Origin: Paractinoplanes maris
Lineage (GTDB): Bacteria; Actinomycetota; Actinomycetes; Mycobacteriales; Micromonosporaceae
Length of the DNA stretch: 64,000 nt
Direction of reading: 5' to 3'
Assembly: GCF_023544465.1 (NCBI RefSeq)
Contig: NZ_JALPVL010000004.1
Span: forward strand, 372,001 to 436,000
Shown here: piece by piece, positions 34,087 to 42,831 of the stretch
Numbering within the stretch: the stretch's first letter is position 1
Layout: each line of letters opens with the position of its first letter
Program-made: the position numbers and the translations under genes
Notes under the pieces: generated by a model
What the model was told of the DNA's origin: nothing
The model's database searches: none
The model's input: the letters and a program-made list of their open reading frames with translations, nothing else

Positions 34087-35436
34087 GTGCGCCTGGCAGA
34101 CCTGAAGGGCCGGTCCGTGGCGGTCTGGGGCACGGGCCGCGAGGGCCGGGCCGCGGTGACCGCGATCGCGCCGCACGGGCCGTCCCGCCTGATGGCGGTC
34201 GATGACAGTGCGAACTTCCTCTCCGTCGCGTGGGAGGGTCCGCTGGCCGAGGCGGCCCCGCTGGCCGGCGGCGACCACGCCTTTCCGGCGCTGGTCACGG
34301 CGGATGTCGTGGTGCGCTCGCCCGGGGTGCCGCAGACGCACCCGTGGATGGGCGAGCTGCGCCGTCGTGGGGTCACCGTCACGGGTGGTAGTGCTCTCTG
34401 GATGGCCGATCACGCAGCGCGCACGATCGGCGTGACCGGCAGCAAGGGCAAGAGCACCACTTCGAGCCTGATCAGTCACCTGCTGGCGGCGGTCGGCCGG
34501 CCCAACGTCTTCGGCGGCAACATCGGGGTGCCCCTGCTCGATCTGCCCGACGCCCCGCAGTTCGTCCTCGAGCTGTCGAGCTATCAGTGTGCCGACCTGA
34601 CCGACTCGCCGCGGGTGGCCGTGGTGACCTCGCTCTTCCCCGAGCACCTGGACGCGCACGGCGGCGAGCGGGAGTATTACCGCGACAAGCTCAACCTGCT
34701 GCGCCACAGTCCGGAAATGATCGTGGTGAACGGGGTCGACGAGCGGCTGCGCGACGAGATCCGCGGGGTGACCGACGCCAACGGCTTCCCGCCGGTGCCG
34801 GCCGCCGCCGACGACTCGCGTTTCCGGGTCGAGGACGACATCGTCCACTGCTCGGACGAGCCGCTCTTCCCGCGCGCGAAACTGCGCCTCAAGGGTGCGC
34901 ACAACGGCCGTAACCTGTGTGTCGCGCTGGCCGTGCTCGACGGGCTGGGCGTCGACGTCCCGGGGGAGAAGGCGGCGCTCGCGGCCGCGGTCGCCTCGTT
35001 CGAGGGGCTGCCGCACCGGCTCACCGAGATCGCCGACCCGTCCGGCCTGACGTTTGTCGACGACACGTTGTCCACGAGCCCGTATTCGGCCATGCACGCC
35101 ATCGACGCCTACGCCGACCGACCACTCACCGTGCTGCTGGGTGGCACCGACCGCGGCCTCGACTACTCACCGCTGCGGCACTTCCTGGCCGATCGGGAGC
35201 TCACCGTGATCGGCATCCCCGACAGCGGCCCGCGCATCCTGGCCGAGCTGTCCGGCCTGGCCGGCATCCGGGCGGCCACCGCCGAGGACCTGGCCGATGC
35301 CGTACGGCTGTCCCGCGAACTGACCCCGGCGGGCGGCGTGGTCCTGCTGTCGCCGGCCGCCCCCAGCTACGGCCAGTTCCGCAACTTCGAGCACCGCTCC
35401 GAAGCCTTCGCCGAAGCCATCAGGGCCACCGCCTGA
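34087..35436 (+). CDS. murD2: UDP-MurNAc-L-alanine--L-glutamate ligase (MurD2)
   Basis: A 449-residue Mur ligase of the MurD2 type, which adds L-Glu (not D-Glu) to UDP-MurNAc-L-Ala; MurL then epimerises it. The Rossmann-like N domain starts VAVWGTGREGRAAVTAIAPH, the ATP loop is GVTGSKGKSTT (residues 115-125), the carbamylated-Lys and Mg region VLELSSYQCADL and SLFPEHLDAHG follow, and the C domain has the LPHRLTEIA...FVDDTLSTSP hinge. GTG at 34087 follows AGAGGAGAG. Ordinary MurD (D-Glu adding) would be the alternative reading; the adjacent murL decides. Confidence 0.88.
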   Translation: MRLADLKGRSVAVWGTGREGRAAVTAIAPHGPSRLMAVDDSANFLSVAWEGPLAEAAPLAGGDHAFPALVTADVVVRSPGVPQTHPWMGELRRRGVTVTGGSALWMADHAARTIGVTGSKGKSTTSSLISHLLAAVGRPNVFGGNIGVPLLDLPDAPQFVLELSSYQCADLTDSPRVAVVTSLFPEHLDAHGGEREYYRDKLNLLRHSPEMIVVNGVDERLRDEIRGVTDANGFPPVPAAADDSRFRVEDDIVHCSDEPLFPRAKLRLKGAHNGRNLCVALAVLDGLGVDVPGEKAALAAAVASFEGLPHRLTEIADPSGLTFVDDTLSTSPYSAMHAIDAYADRPLTVLLGGTDRGLDYSPLRHFLADRELTVIGIPDSGPRILAELSGLAGIRAATAEDLADAVRLSRELTPAGGVVLLSPAAPSYGQFRNFEHRSEAFAEAIRATA

Positions 35437-35527
35437 CAAACGCGCCCCCGGCGACAACCTGACGAGCGCGCGAAGGCCAATTCGCGCGGCGGCCCCGATG
35501 CAGCGTGCCCGGCCGCGGCGTGCTCCC

Positions 35528-35596
35528 GGGTGCAGCCGAGCAGGGTGCAGCCCGGCAGGGAGCAGTAGGGCAGGGAGCAGTAGGGCCCAGGAGCAG
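35528..35596. repeat. 15-bp tandem repeat, about five units
   Basis: Units with a 15-bp period begin at 35528, 35543, 35558, 35573 and 35588: GGGTGCAGCC twice, then GGGAGCAGTAG twice (the 15-mer GGCAGGGAGCAGTAG is exact at 35554-35568 and 35569-35583), then a degenerate copy. The array lies 90 bases after the murD2 stop. The rest of 35437-35740 contains no gene I can support. Confidence 0.8.
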
Positions 35597-35869
35597 CGAG
35601 CCGGGTGTGGTCGCGCCGGAGTGAATGAAGACCGGTGGGCGCCGATGTGAGTCGGCGTGACCGGACCTCTGGGCGGTGCTGTCTCGGCTGTGTGCTCCGA
35701 CCTCGGCGCGGGCCGGGAGCCCGTACGAAACGATGTTGATCTCGTGTCCACCGTAAAAACTACGTTTCAGAACCGCCAGGAGATGGCCCCTTCAGCCCCC
35801 TGCCGCTCATCTGTTCATCCCGCCGGCCTCATAAAAACGGCCCATCCCAAACCGGACGAAATCCGTTCA

Positions 35870-35885
35870 TGTGATGGCTGTCACG
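35870..35885. promoter_or_regulatory. CRP/FNR-family box
   Basis: TGTGATGGCTGTCACG fits the TGTGA-N6-TCACA pattern of Crp-family regulators (GlxR/Crp in actinobacteria) with one mismatch. It lies 185 bp upstream of the RpiR gene in a lower-GC, non-coding stretch (35740-36057), about 105 bp upstream of the probable -35. Catabolite control of the amino-sugar operon is the natural inference. Confidence 0.5.
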
Positions 35886-35987
35886 CCGTAAAGAACATTT
35901 CCGGATCGATGACCGTCAAGCGGTGCCGCCGTAACACGCGTTCATCGGCGCAGGTCAGGTAACGGTTTGAAAACTTCGCCCAACTCC

Positions 35988-36044
35988 TTGACACGGAGGG
36001 GCGGTTAGTAAGAACTTTTACCGCGACAGTAAACACTGTTTCCT
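35988..36044 (+). promoter_or_regulatory. Promoter and palindromic operators before the RpiR gene
   Basis: TTGACA at 35988-35993 is a perfect -35, with a weak -10 around 36009-36016. Two palindromes follow: GTAAGAACTTTTAC (36008-36021) and AGTAAACACTGTTTCCT (36028-36044, 7 of 8 arm positions paired around a central C). The second covers the presumed transcription start, so it is a likely repressor site for the RpiR protein itself. Confidence 0.5.
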
Positions 36045-36057
36045 GAAAGGGTGGCCA

Positions 36058-37041
36058 ATGAGCGAGCCGGAGATGGACGGCGCCGCGTCGACCGCGGTCG
36101 TCGACTCCCTGGTTCCTCGGGCCGGGTTCACTAGCAGCCACAACAACGGCGGACAGCTGAATTCGGACGGGGTTCTGGCCCGGGTCCGGTCGATGCTGCC
36201 GGAGTTCACGGGGGCGCTGCGCCGCGTCGCCGAGCACGTGCTGACCGATCCGGCCGCCGCGTCCCGGGCGACCATCGTCGAGCTGGCCGAGCGCAGTGGC
36301 ACCTCGCCGGCGACGATCACCCGGTTCTGCCGGGCGCTCGGTTTCGACGGGTACGCGGATCTGCGGCTCGGCATCGCGGCCGAGACCGGGCGGGCTCGTT
36401 CCGCCGGGTGGACCGTCGACATCGGGCGCGAGATCCAGCCGAACGATCCGCTCGAGCGGGTTCTCGGCCAGATCATGGCGGCCGACACCCAGGCCATGCA
36501 CGACACGGCCGCGCTTCTCGACCTGGCCGAGGTGGCGCGGGCCGCGACCGCGATCGCCGCCTCGGCCCGGGTCAACATCTTCGGCGCCAGCGGAAGCGCG
36601 CTGGTCGGCGAGGAGATGCAGTTCAGCCTGCACCGCATCGGGGTGCCGGTCTGGGCCTGGACCGACGTGCACAACGGTCTGGCCAGCGCCGCGCTCTCGC
36701 GGCCCGGCGACGTCGCGCTCGGCATCTCGCACAGCGGCGAGACCGGCGAGACGATCGAGATGCTCGCCGAGGCGAGCAGCCGGGGCGCCACCACCATCGC
36801 CCTCACCAGCTTCCCGCGCTCGCCGCTGGCCGAGCTGGCCGACATCACCCTGCTCACCGCCACCCAGGCGACGACCTTCCGGCCGGACGCGCTCAGCGCC
36901 CGCCATCCCCAGCTGGTCGTCCTCGATCTTCTCTACGTAGCCGTAGCGCAGCGGACCCACGAACGTTCGCACGCCGCCTTCCAGCGCACCGCACAGGCCG
37001 TACATGGCCACAAGGCGGTCAAGGACGGCAGCACCACCTGA
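36058..37041 (+). CDS. RpiR/MurR-family regulator with SIS domain
   Basis: A 327-residue regulator. Residues about 40-115 are an RpiR-type helix-turn-helix (ATIVELAERSGTSPATITRF, CRALGFDGYADLRLGIA). Residues about 165-290 are a sugar-phosphate isomerase (SIS) domain (FGASGSALVGEEMQ, ISHSGETGETIEMLAEAS), which would bind a phosphosugar such as GlcNAc-6-P or MurNAc-6-P. It heads the operon with two amino-sugar type transporters and is its probable repressor. GAAAGGG lies 9 bases before the ATG. The first 40 residues are a variable extension. Confidence 0.9.
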   Translation: MSEPEMDGAASTAVVDSLVPRAGFTSSHNNGGQLNSDGVLARVRSMLPEFTGALRRVAEHVLTDPAAASRATIVELAERSGTSPATITRFCRALGFDGYADLRLGIAAETGRARSAGWTVDIGREIQPNDPLERVLGQIMAADTQAMHDTAALLDLAEVARAATAIAASARVNIFGASGSALVGEEMQFSLHRIGVPVWAWTDVHNGLASAALSRPGDVALGISHSGETGETIEMLAEASSRGATTIALTSFPRSPLAELADITLLTATQATTFRPDALSARHPQLVVLDLLYVAVAQRTHERSHAAFQRTAQAVHGHKAVKDGSTT

Positions 37042-37083
37042 AATCGCCTCATCCCGCATGAATAAAACTCCCCAGGAGGAAGC

Positions 37084-38397
37084 GTGAAGCGCAAGATCGC
37101 TGCCGCCGCGGCCATCGCTGCGACGCTGCTCGGTGCCGCAGCCTGCGGCTCCAACGACGAAGACGCCCCCACCACGTCGGCTTCGGGCAAGGTCGACGGC
37201 ACCGGCAAGACCCTCAAGGTCTGGCTGATGGTCGACGCCCAGACCGCCTGGAAGGGCGTGGTCGACGACGCCACCAAGCGGTTCACCGACGCCACCGGCG
37301 CCCAGGTGAACGTCGAGTACCAGCAGTGGGCCAACCACCTCACCAAGCTGGACGCGACCCTGGCCGGCAGCGACGTCCCCGACGTCGTCGAGCTGGGCAA
37401 CACCGAGTTCCCCAAGTACGTCTTCAGCGGCGCGTTCGGCGCGATCAACCCGGCTGACTACGAGAACTCGGGCTCCTGGCTGCAGGGCCTCAAGGGCGCC
37501 TGCGACTTCGAGGGCCAGACCTACTGCGTGCCCTACTACGCCGGTGCCCGCGTGCTGATCTACCGCACCGACCTGCTCAAGAAGGCCGGCTTCACCGCCG
37601 CCCCCAAGACCTACGACGAGTTCCTGTCGGTCGCCGACAAGGTGCAGACCGCCGAGAAGGCGAACAGCAAGTTCGGCGCCGTCTACATGCCCGGCCAGTA
37701 CTGGTACGCGGCGATGAGCTGGGTCAAGTCGACCGGTGGCGAGATCGCCAAGCAGGACGGCGACAAGTGGGTCGGCCAGCTCTCGCAGCCGGCCTCGATC
37801 GAGGGCCTGCAGCGCTGGGTCGACCTGGCCAAGAAGTACTCGAAGGCCGACCCCACCAAGAACGAGAACGACCAGGCCAACACGTTCGCCCAGGGCACCG
37901 CGGCGATGTTCTACGGCAACGCCTGGGAGCAGGGCTCGGCCGAGGAGACCAAGAAGGACCCCAACGACCCGAACTCGCCGCTGGTCGCGACCAAGGTCAA
38001 GGGCAAGCTGGCCGCCGCGCCGATGCCGGAGATCCCGTCGTTCCTCGGTGGCTCGAACCTCGGCATCCCCGAGAAGAGCCAGAACAAGGAACTGGCCGCC
38101 CAGTGGGTCAAGGCCTTCACCGACAGCACCTCGATGGCCGGGCTGGTCAAGGCCAACGCGCTGCCGAACGCGACCGCGCTGCTCGACAAGGCCGCCGCGG
38201 ACAACCCGAAGATCGCCCCGGCCGCGCTGGCCGCCAAGGACAGCTGGTTCCCGCCGAACGCCGAGAAGTGGGCCGACGTCGAGAAGGGCGCGATCCTGCA
38301 GACCATGCTGACCGACATCCTGACCGGCAAGAAGTCGGTGGCCGACGGCGCCAAGTGGGCCGACGACCAGATCAACTCGACGCTCAACGAGAGCTGA
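37084..38397 (+). CDS. Sugar ABC transporter binding lipoprotein (DasA-like)
   Basis: A 437-residue family 1 extracellular solute-binding lipoprotein. The signal peptide ends in the lipobox LGAAAC with the modified cysteine at residue 20. The body is typical of maltose/chitobiose-type binding proteins (LKVWLMVDAQTAWKGVVDDA, DVPDVVELGNTEFPKYV). Its place after an RpiR gene and before NgcEFG-like genes suggests chitobiose or a related amino sugar, by analogy with DasA; the ligand is inferred, not shown. The GTG start has AGGAGG upstream. A strong hairpin follows the stop. Confidence 0.87.
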   Translation: MKRKIAAAAAIAATLLGAAACGSNDEDAPTTSASGKVDGTGKTLKVWLMVDAQTAWKGVVDDATKRFTDATGAQVNVEYQQWANHLTKLDATLAGSDVPDVVELGNTEFPKYVFSGAFGAINPADYENSGSWLQGLKGACDFEGQTYCVPYYAGARVLIYRTDLLKKAGFTAAPKTYDEFLSVADKVQTAEKANSKFGAVYMPGQYWYAAMSWVKSTGGEIAKQDGDKWVGQLSQPASIEGLQRWVDLAKKYSKADPTKNENDQANTFAQGTAAMFYGNAWEQGSAEETKKDPNDPNSPLVATKVKGKLAAAPMPEIPSFLGGSNLGIPEKSQNKELAAQWVKAFTDSTSMAGLVKANALPNATALLDKAAADNPKIAPAALAAKDSWFPPNAEKWADVEKGAILQTMLTDILTGKKSVADGAKWADDQINSTLNES

Positions 38398-38405
38398 CAT
38401 CCGCC

Positions 38406-38439
38406 GGACTGCCCGCCCTGTCACAGGGGCGGGCAGTCC
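38406..38439 (+). terminator. Strong stem-loop between binding-protein and permease genes
   Basis: GGACTGCCCGCCC (38406-38418) and GGGCGGGCAGTCC (38427-38439) form a perfect 13-bp stem with an 8-base loop. It lies inside the transporter operon, between the binding-protein stop and the permease ribosome-binding site (GAGAGGG). Such stems usually protect the upstream message or stop part of transcription, giving more binding protein than permease. Confidence 0.7.
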
Positions 38440-38468
38440 ACCCACCCCTTTGAGAGAGGGAAAAGCCG

Positions 38469-39458
38469 ATGTCCGTCGTCGACTCCCCGGCGACCCGGCG
38501 GCCCAACGACCCCGGCCGGTCGCAGCAGAACCGGGTCCCCGGTCACGCCGCCCCCAAGCGCCGCCGGCGTGGGAGCGGCCGCACCCCGTGGCTGCTCGCC
38601 CTGCCCGCCCTCCTGTTGATCGCCGGCCTGCTGGGTTACCCGCTGGTCCGGATGGTCGTCCTGTCCTTCCAGAACATGCGCCTGCGCGAGCTGCTCAGTG
38701 GGCGCACACCCCCGTGGGTCGGCTTCGACCAGTACACCCGGGTCCTGAGCGACAGCGTCTTCTGGGCGGTGGTCGGGCGTACGGTCGCCTTCACCGTCGT
38801 CTCGGTGCTGATCTCGGTGTTCTTCGGCCTCGGCATCGCGCTGCTGATGCGCCGGGTCAGCCGGGGTGTCCGGCTGTTCATGGTCGTCGCCATGATGTTC
38901 GTCTGGGCGCTGCCGCAGCTGGTCGCGGCCCAGATCTTCCGGTGGATGACCGACTCCGACTTCGGCGTCGTCAACTACCTGATCGACAAGCTGCCGGGCG
39001 TGAACTACCAGAACCACAGCTGGTTCGTGAACCCGTGGCAGGGCTGGAGCGTCATCACCACGCTGGTCGTCTGGGCGGGCATCCCGTTCCTGGCGATCAC
39101 GCTCAACGCCGGCCTGACCCAGGTGCCCAAGGAGCTGCTCGAGGCGGCCACCGTCGACGGGGCCACGCCCTGGCAGTCGCTGCGCAACATCACCCTGCCG
39201 ATCCTGAAGCCGCTGATCATGATCGTCACGACGCTCTCGGTGATCTGGAACTTCGGCCTGTTCACCCAGGCCTGGGTGCTGCGCGACGGTCACCCCGAGC
39301 CGCAGTTCCAGACGCTCGCGACCTACTCGTACACGCAGGCGTTCGGCCAGTCCCGCTACAGCCTGGGCTCGGCCATCGCGGTGATCACCGTGCTGCTCAT
39401 GCTCGGCGTGATGATCTTCTATATCAAGCAGATGTTCAGGATCGGAGAGGTGGACTGA
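38469..39458 (+). CDS. Sugar ABC transporter permease (MalF type)
   Basis: A 329-residue inner-membrane permease. After a basic, disordered 40-residue N terminus come about six helices (WLLALPALLLIAGLLGYPLV, the first). The ATPase-contact EAA loop is ELLEAATVDGATPWQSLRNI-T-L-P. It forms the channel with the next gene's product; the gene has GAGAGGG upstream and its stop overlaps the next start by one base (TGATG). No ATPase gene is present in the operon. Confidence 0.92.
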   Translation: MSVVDSPATRRPNDPGRSQQNRVPGHAAPKRRRRGSGRTPWLLALPALLLIAGLLGYPLVRMVVLSFQNMRLRELLSGRTPPWVGFDQYTRVLSDSVFWAVVGRTVAFTVVSVLISVFFGLGIALLMRRVSRGVRLFMVVAMMFVWALPQLVAAQIFRWMTDSDFGVVNYLIDKLPGVNYQNHSWFVNPWQGWSVITTLVVWAGIPFLAITLNAGLTQVPKELLEAATVDGATPWQSLRNITLPILKPLIMIVTTLSVIWNFGLFTQAWVLRDGHPEPQFQTLATYSYTQAFGQSRYSLGSAIAVITVLLMLGVMIFYIKQMFRIGEVD

Positions 39459-40372
39459 TGGTCGCCCCCACCGCGAGCCCCGCGCCCGCGTCCACCGTCC
39501 CCGTCCGGCCCCGCCGGGCCCGGACCGACGACGGCGTCATCACCGTCGGGCGCAGCCGCACCGGCACCATCCTGGCCAACACCGCCGGGGTCGTCTTCTC
39601 CGTACTCATGCTCTTCCCGGTCTACTGGGTGCTGAACACCGCGTTCAAGCCGGCCGACGAGGTGCTGGCGCTGGATCCGACGTTCTGGCCGACCAGCCCG
39701 ACCCTGGACAACTTCGTCTCCGCCTTCAAGGCCCCGCTGTTCCTCAAGGACATGCTCAACGGCGTCATCGTCACCCTGCTGGCGGTGGCCGGCGCCCTGG
39801 TGGTGGGCTTCCTCGGGGCGTTGTCGATCGCGCGGTTCTCGTTCTACGGCCGCAAGGCGATCATCCTGGTCGTCCTCGTGGTGCAGTTGATCCCGTTCCT
39901 GTCGTTGCTCATCCCGCTGTTCCTCATGCTGCAGAGCGCGGACTTGACCAACAGTTTGATCGGTGTGAGCATCACCTACCTCGTGCTGATCCTGCCCTAC
40001 ACCGTCTGGACGCTTCGCGGCTTCATCTCCGGCATTCCGAGGGAGCTCGATGAGGCGGCGATGATCGACGGCTGCACCCGGGGGCAGGTGTTCTGGCGCA
40101 TCATCCTGCCGCTGACCGGTCCCGGCCTGGTGGCCACCAGCGTGTACGGGTTCATCCAGGCCTGGAACGAGTTCATCATCATCAACACGCTCAACAGCCC
40201 GGACAAGCAGAATCTGATGGCCTGGCTGCTGCAGAACCAGACAACGCGCGGTACCGCCTGGGGGCCCCTCATGGCCGGTGCGATCATCACCTCGATCCCT
40301 GTGGTGATCTTCTTCCTGATCATCCAGCGCAATATCGCCACCGGCCTCACCGCCGGTGCCGTCAAGGGATGA
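39458..40372 (+). CDS. Sugar ABC transporter permease (MalG type)
   Basis: A 304-residue permease, partner of the MalF-type protein. Six helices (e.g. VVFSVLMLFPVYWVLNTAF, ITYLVLILPYTVWTLRGFI) and the EAA loop ELDEAAMIDGCTRGQVFWRI-I-L-P are seen. It ends in the common tail G-L-T-A-G-A-V-K-G. The one-base stop/start overlap couples it to the upstream permease. It should work with a shared MsiK-type ATPase encoded elsewhere. Confidence 0.92.
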   Translation: MVAPTASPAPASTVPVRPRRARTDDGVITVGRSRTGTILANTAGVVFSVLMLFPVYWVLNTAFKPADEVLALDPTFWPTSPTLDNFVSAFKAPLFLKDMLNGVIVTLLAVAGALVVGFLGALSIARFSFYGRKAIILVVLVVQLIPFLSLLIPLFLMLQSADLTNSLIGVSITYLVLILPYTVWTLRGFISGIPRELDEAAMIDGCTRGQVFWRIILPLTGPGLVATSVYGFIQAWNEFIIINTLNSPDKQNLMAWLLQNQTTRGTAWGPLMAGAIITSIPVVIFFLIIQRNIATGLTAGAVKG

Positions 40373-40421
40373 TCAGGACTCAACACCAGTAAGGCAGTAC
40401 GGCAAGCACTGAGGAGATGCT

Positions 40422-41858
40422 GTGACCGACATATTCACCAAGCCCGAGCTCGACCGCCGTACGCTGCTGCGCCGCGCGGCCGCGGTCGGTCTGCTGGCCA
40501 CCCCCGCCGTGGGCATGCTGAGCGCCTGCGTCGGCAGCTCCGACGAGGACACCCCGGAGCAGGCCACCGGGACGAAGTCGGCGGACAACCCGCTCGGCAT
40601 CGACCCCAAGGCCGGCGTCGAGATCGTGATCTTCAACGGTGGTCTGGGCACCGACTACGCCACCAAGGTGGACACGCCGCTGTTCAACAAGAAGTGGCCC
40701 GAAGCCAAGATCACGTATTCGCAGGCCGAGGAGATCTCGACGGTCGTGCAGCCGCGCATCAACGCCGGCAGCCCGCCCGACATGATCAACAACTCGGGCT
40801 CGAAGCTGATGGACTTCGGCGCGATCGTCAAGGCCGGCCAGGCGGCCGAGCTGACCGACCTGTTCGCGGCGCCGTCGCTCGACATCGCCGGCAAGACCGT
40901 GGCCGACACCCTGGTGCCGGGCGCGATCGAGCAGGGCAGCTACGACGGCAAGCCGTTCGCGGTGAACTACTCGTACACCGTGTTCGGTCTCTGGTACAAC
41001 GCGGCGCTGTTCAAGAAGAACAACTGGACCCCGCCGACCACCTGGGCCGAGTTCACCGCGCTGTGCGACAAGATGAAGGCCGCGGGCGTCGTGCCGTTCG
41101 GCTACGCCGGTGCCAACGCGTCGTACTACATGGTCCGGGCCATCCTGACCAGCGCCGGCAAGATCGGCAGCGAGCAGGTTCTCAAGGACATCGACAACCT
41201 GAAGGAAGGCGCCTGGACGAACGACGCCATCAAGCAGGCCGCGCAGGCCTGGGCGGGTATCGGCCAGAAGTACATCAACAAGACCTTCCTCGGCCTGCGG
41301 CACACCGAGGTCCAGCTCCAGCAGAACCAGGACAAGGTCGGGTTCTACCCGTGCGGCTCCTGGCTCGAGAACGAGCAGGCCAAGGACACCCCCAAGGGCT
41401 TCGAGTACGCGATCGCGGCGTACCCGAGCGTGACCGCGGCCGACAAGCTGCCGGCCACCGCCATCAACGCGGCCGCCGGTGAGATCTACTTCGCCGCGGC
41501 CAAGGGCAAGAACCCGCAGGGCGGCAAGGAATACCTGCGCACCATGCTCTCCAAGGAGGCGGCGCTGGAGTTCACGAAGCTCACGAAGTCGCTTACGGTG
41601 GTGGCGGGTGCGTCCGACGGCCAGACGATCTCCCCCGGACTGACCAGCGCGAACGACGCGGTGACCAAGGCCGGCAAGGACATCTTCATGGGCTACCTGT
41701 TCGACACCTGGTACAAGAAGCTCGACGACGAGTCGCGCGCCGCGGCCAACGACCTGATGTTCAAGGACTACGACGCGGCCAAGTTCTGCGACCGCATGGA
41801 GAAGGCGTCCCAGGCCGTGGCCAAGGACTCCTCCGTCACCAAGTTCACCCGCAGCTGA
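40422..41858 (+). CDS. ngcE: N-acetylglucosamine/chitobiose-binding lipoprotein (NgcE-like)
   Basis: A 478-residue binding lipoprotein of the NgcE family (N-acetylglucosamine and diacetylchitobiose uptake). The signal is Tat-like (DRRTLLRRAAAVGLLATPAV) and ends in a lipobox MLSAC with Cys36. The body has FGLWYNAALFKKNNWTPPTT and GFYPCGSWLENE, typical of this group. The ATG/GTG start at 40422 follows GAGGAG. It opens the second transporter set, 49 bases after the first. The ligand is inferred from family resemblance. Confidence 0.85.
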   Translation: MTDIFTKPELDRRTLLRRAAAVGLLATPAVGMLSACVGSSDEDTPEQATGTKSADNPLGIDPKAGVEIVIFNGGLGTDYATKVDTPLFNKKWPEAKITYSQAEEISTVVQPRINAGSPPDMINNSGSKLMDFGAIVKAGQAAELTDLFAAPSLDIAGKTVADTLVPGAIEQGSYDGKPFAVNYSYTVFGLWYNAALFKKNNWTPPTTWAEFTALCDKMKAAGVVPFGYAGANASYYMVRAILTSAGKIGSEQVLKDIDNLKEGAWTNDAIKQAAQAWAGIGQKYINKTFLGLRHTEVQLQQNQDKVGFYPCGSWLENEQAKDTPKGFEYAIAAYPSVTAADKLPATAINAAAGEIYFAAAKGKNPQGGKEYLRTMLSKEAALEFTKLTKSLTVVAGASDGQTISPGLTSANDAVTKAGKDIFMGYLFDTWYKKLDDESRAAANDLMFKDYDAAKFCDRMEKASQAVAKDSSVTKFTRS

Positions 41859-41904
41859 TCAATCGGTAACTGATCCAAAGCACGAAGGCAGGACGGTAGA
41901 CGCC

Positions 41905-42813
41905 ATGCGGCACGGCAAGTATCCCTTCATCATCGGCTTTCTTGTCGTGCCGGTGGCGCTCTACGCGGTCTTCGTGGTCTGGGCTTACATCCAGGCGTTC
42001 TACCTGTCGGTCTACGAATGGTCGGGCCTGGGCCCGGTCGAGAATTTCGTCGGCCTCGGCAACTTCCGGAAGATGTGGGACGACACGACCTTCTGGCAGT
42101 CGATCAAGCACAACGTGTTCCTGCTGGTCTTCCTGCCGATCATCACCGTCGTCCTCGCCCTGATCTTCGCGTTCCTGCTCAATGTGGGTGGCGGGCACAA
42201 GGGCGGAGTGATCCGGGGTGTCTGGGGCTCGAAGGTCTACCGGATCATCTTCTTCTTCCCGCAACTGCTGGCGCTGGCCATCGTCGCGGTGATCTTCGGC
42301 CGGGTGTTCGGCCCGGACAAGAGCGGCATGATCAACGGTTTGTTGCCGGAGTCGTGGTCACCCTGGCTGTTCCTGGCCGACGAGCGCTACGCGATGGGCT
42401 GCATCCTCGTCGTGCTGGTCTGGCAGGCGGTCGGCTTCTACGTCGTCCTGTTCTCGGCCGGCATGGGCAACATCCCGACCGAGGTGTACGAGGCGGCCGC
42501 GATCGACGGCGCCAGCCGGGTCACCCTGTTCTTCAAGATCACCATCCCGCTGCTGTGGAACACGGTGCAGGTCGCCTGGGTCTACCTCGGCATCGCCGCC
42601 TTCGACGCCTTCGCGCTGGTCAACATCATGACCGTCGACCGCGGCGGACCCGACGGCGCGACCTCGGTGCTCAGCCTCATGATCTACCGCAACGCCTTCG
42701 AGTTCTCGCAGGCCGGCTACGCCTCCGCACTGGGTGTGGTCCTCTTCTTCCTGACCCTGACTTTCGCTTGGGTGACCCTCTCGGCCACCCGGCGCGAATC
42801 CGTCGAAGCCTGA
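41905..42813 (+). CDS. ngcF: N-acetylglucosamine ABC transporter permease (NgcF-like)
   Basis: A 302-residue permease starting MRHGKYPFIIGFLVVPVALY, with six helices and the EAA loop EVYEAAAIDGASRVTLFFKI-T-I-P. It lies between the NgcE-like and NgcG-like genes with 46- and 18-base gaps. Transport of GlcNAc or chitobiose is inferred from the neighbouring binding protein. A weak ribosome-binding site (AAGGCAGGACGG) precedes the ATG. Confidence 0.88.
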   Translation: MRHGKYPFIIGFLVVPVALYAVFVVWAYIQAFYLSVYEWSGLGPVENFVGLGNFRKMWDDTTFWQSIKHNVFLLVFLPIITVVLALIFAFLLNVGGGHKGGVIRGVWGSKVYRIIFFFPQLLALAIVAVIFGRVFGPDKSGMINGLLPESWSPWLFLADERYAMGCILVVLVWQAVGFYVVLFSAGMGNIPTEVYEAAAIDGASRVTLFFKITIPLLWNTVQVAWVYLGIAAFDAFALVNIMTVDRGGPDGATSVLSLMIYRNAFEFSQAGYASALGVVLFFLTLTFAWVTLSATRRESVEA

Positions 42814-42831
42814 GCGGCGAGAGGCGAGACG

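Noticed and set aside
34087..35436. Ordinary MurD (D-glutamate ligase)
   Set aside because: The divergent murL next to it and the overall sequence fit MurD2 better; a standard murD would sit in the division/cell-wall cluster.
35881..38445. Long minus-strand frame opposite the RpiR and binding-protein genes
   Set aside because: Antisense shadow of two well-supported genes, also reading through their promoter; no recognisable domain.
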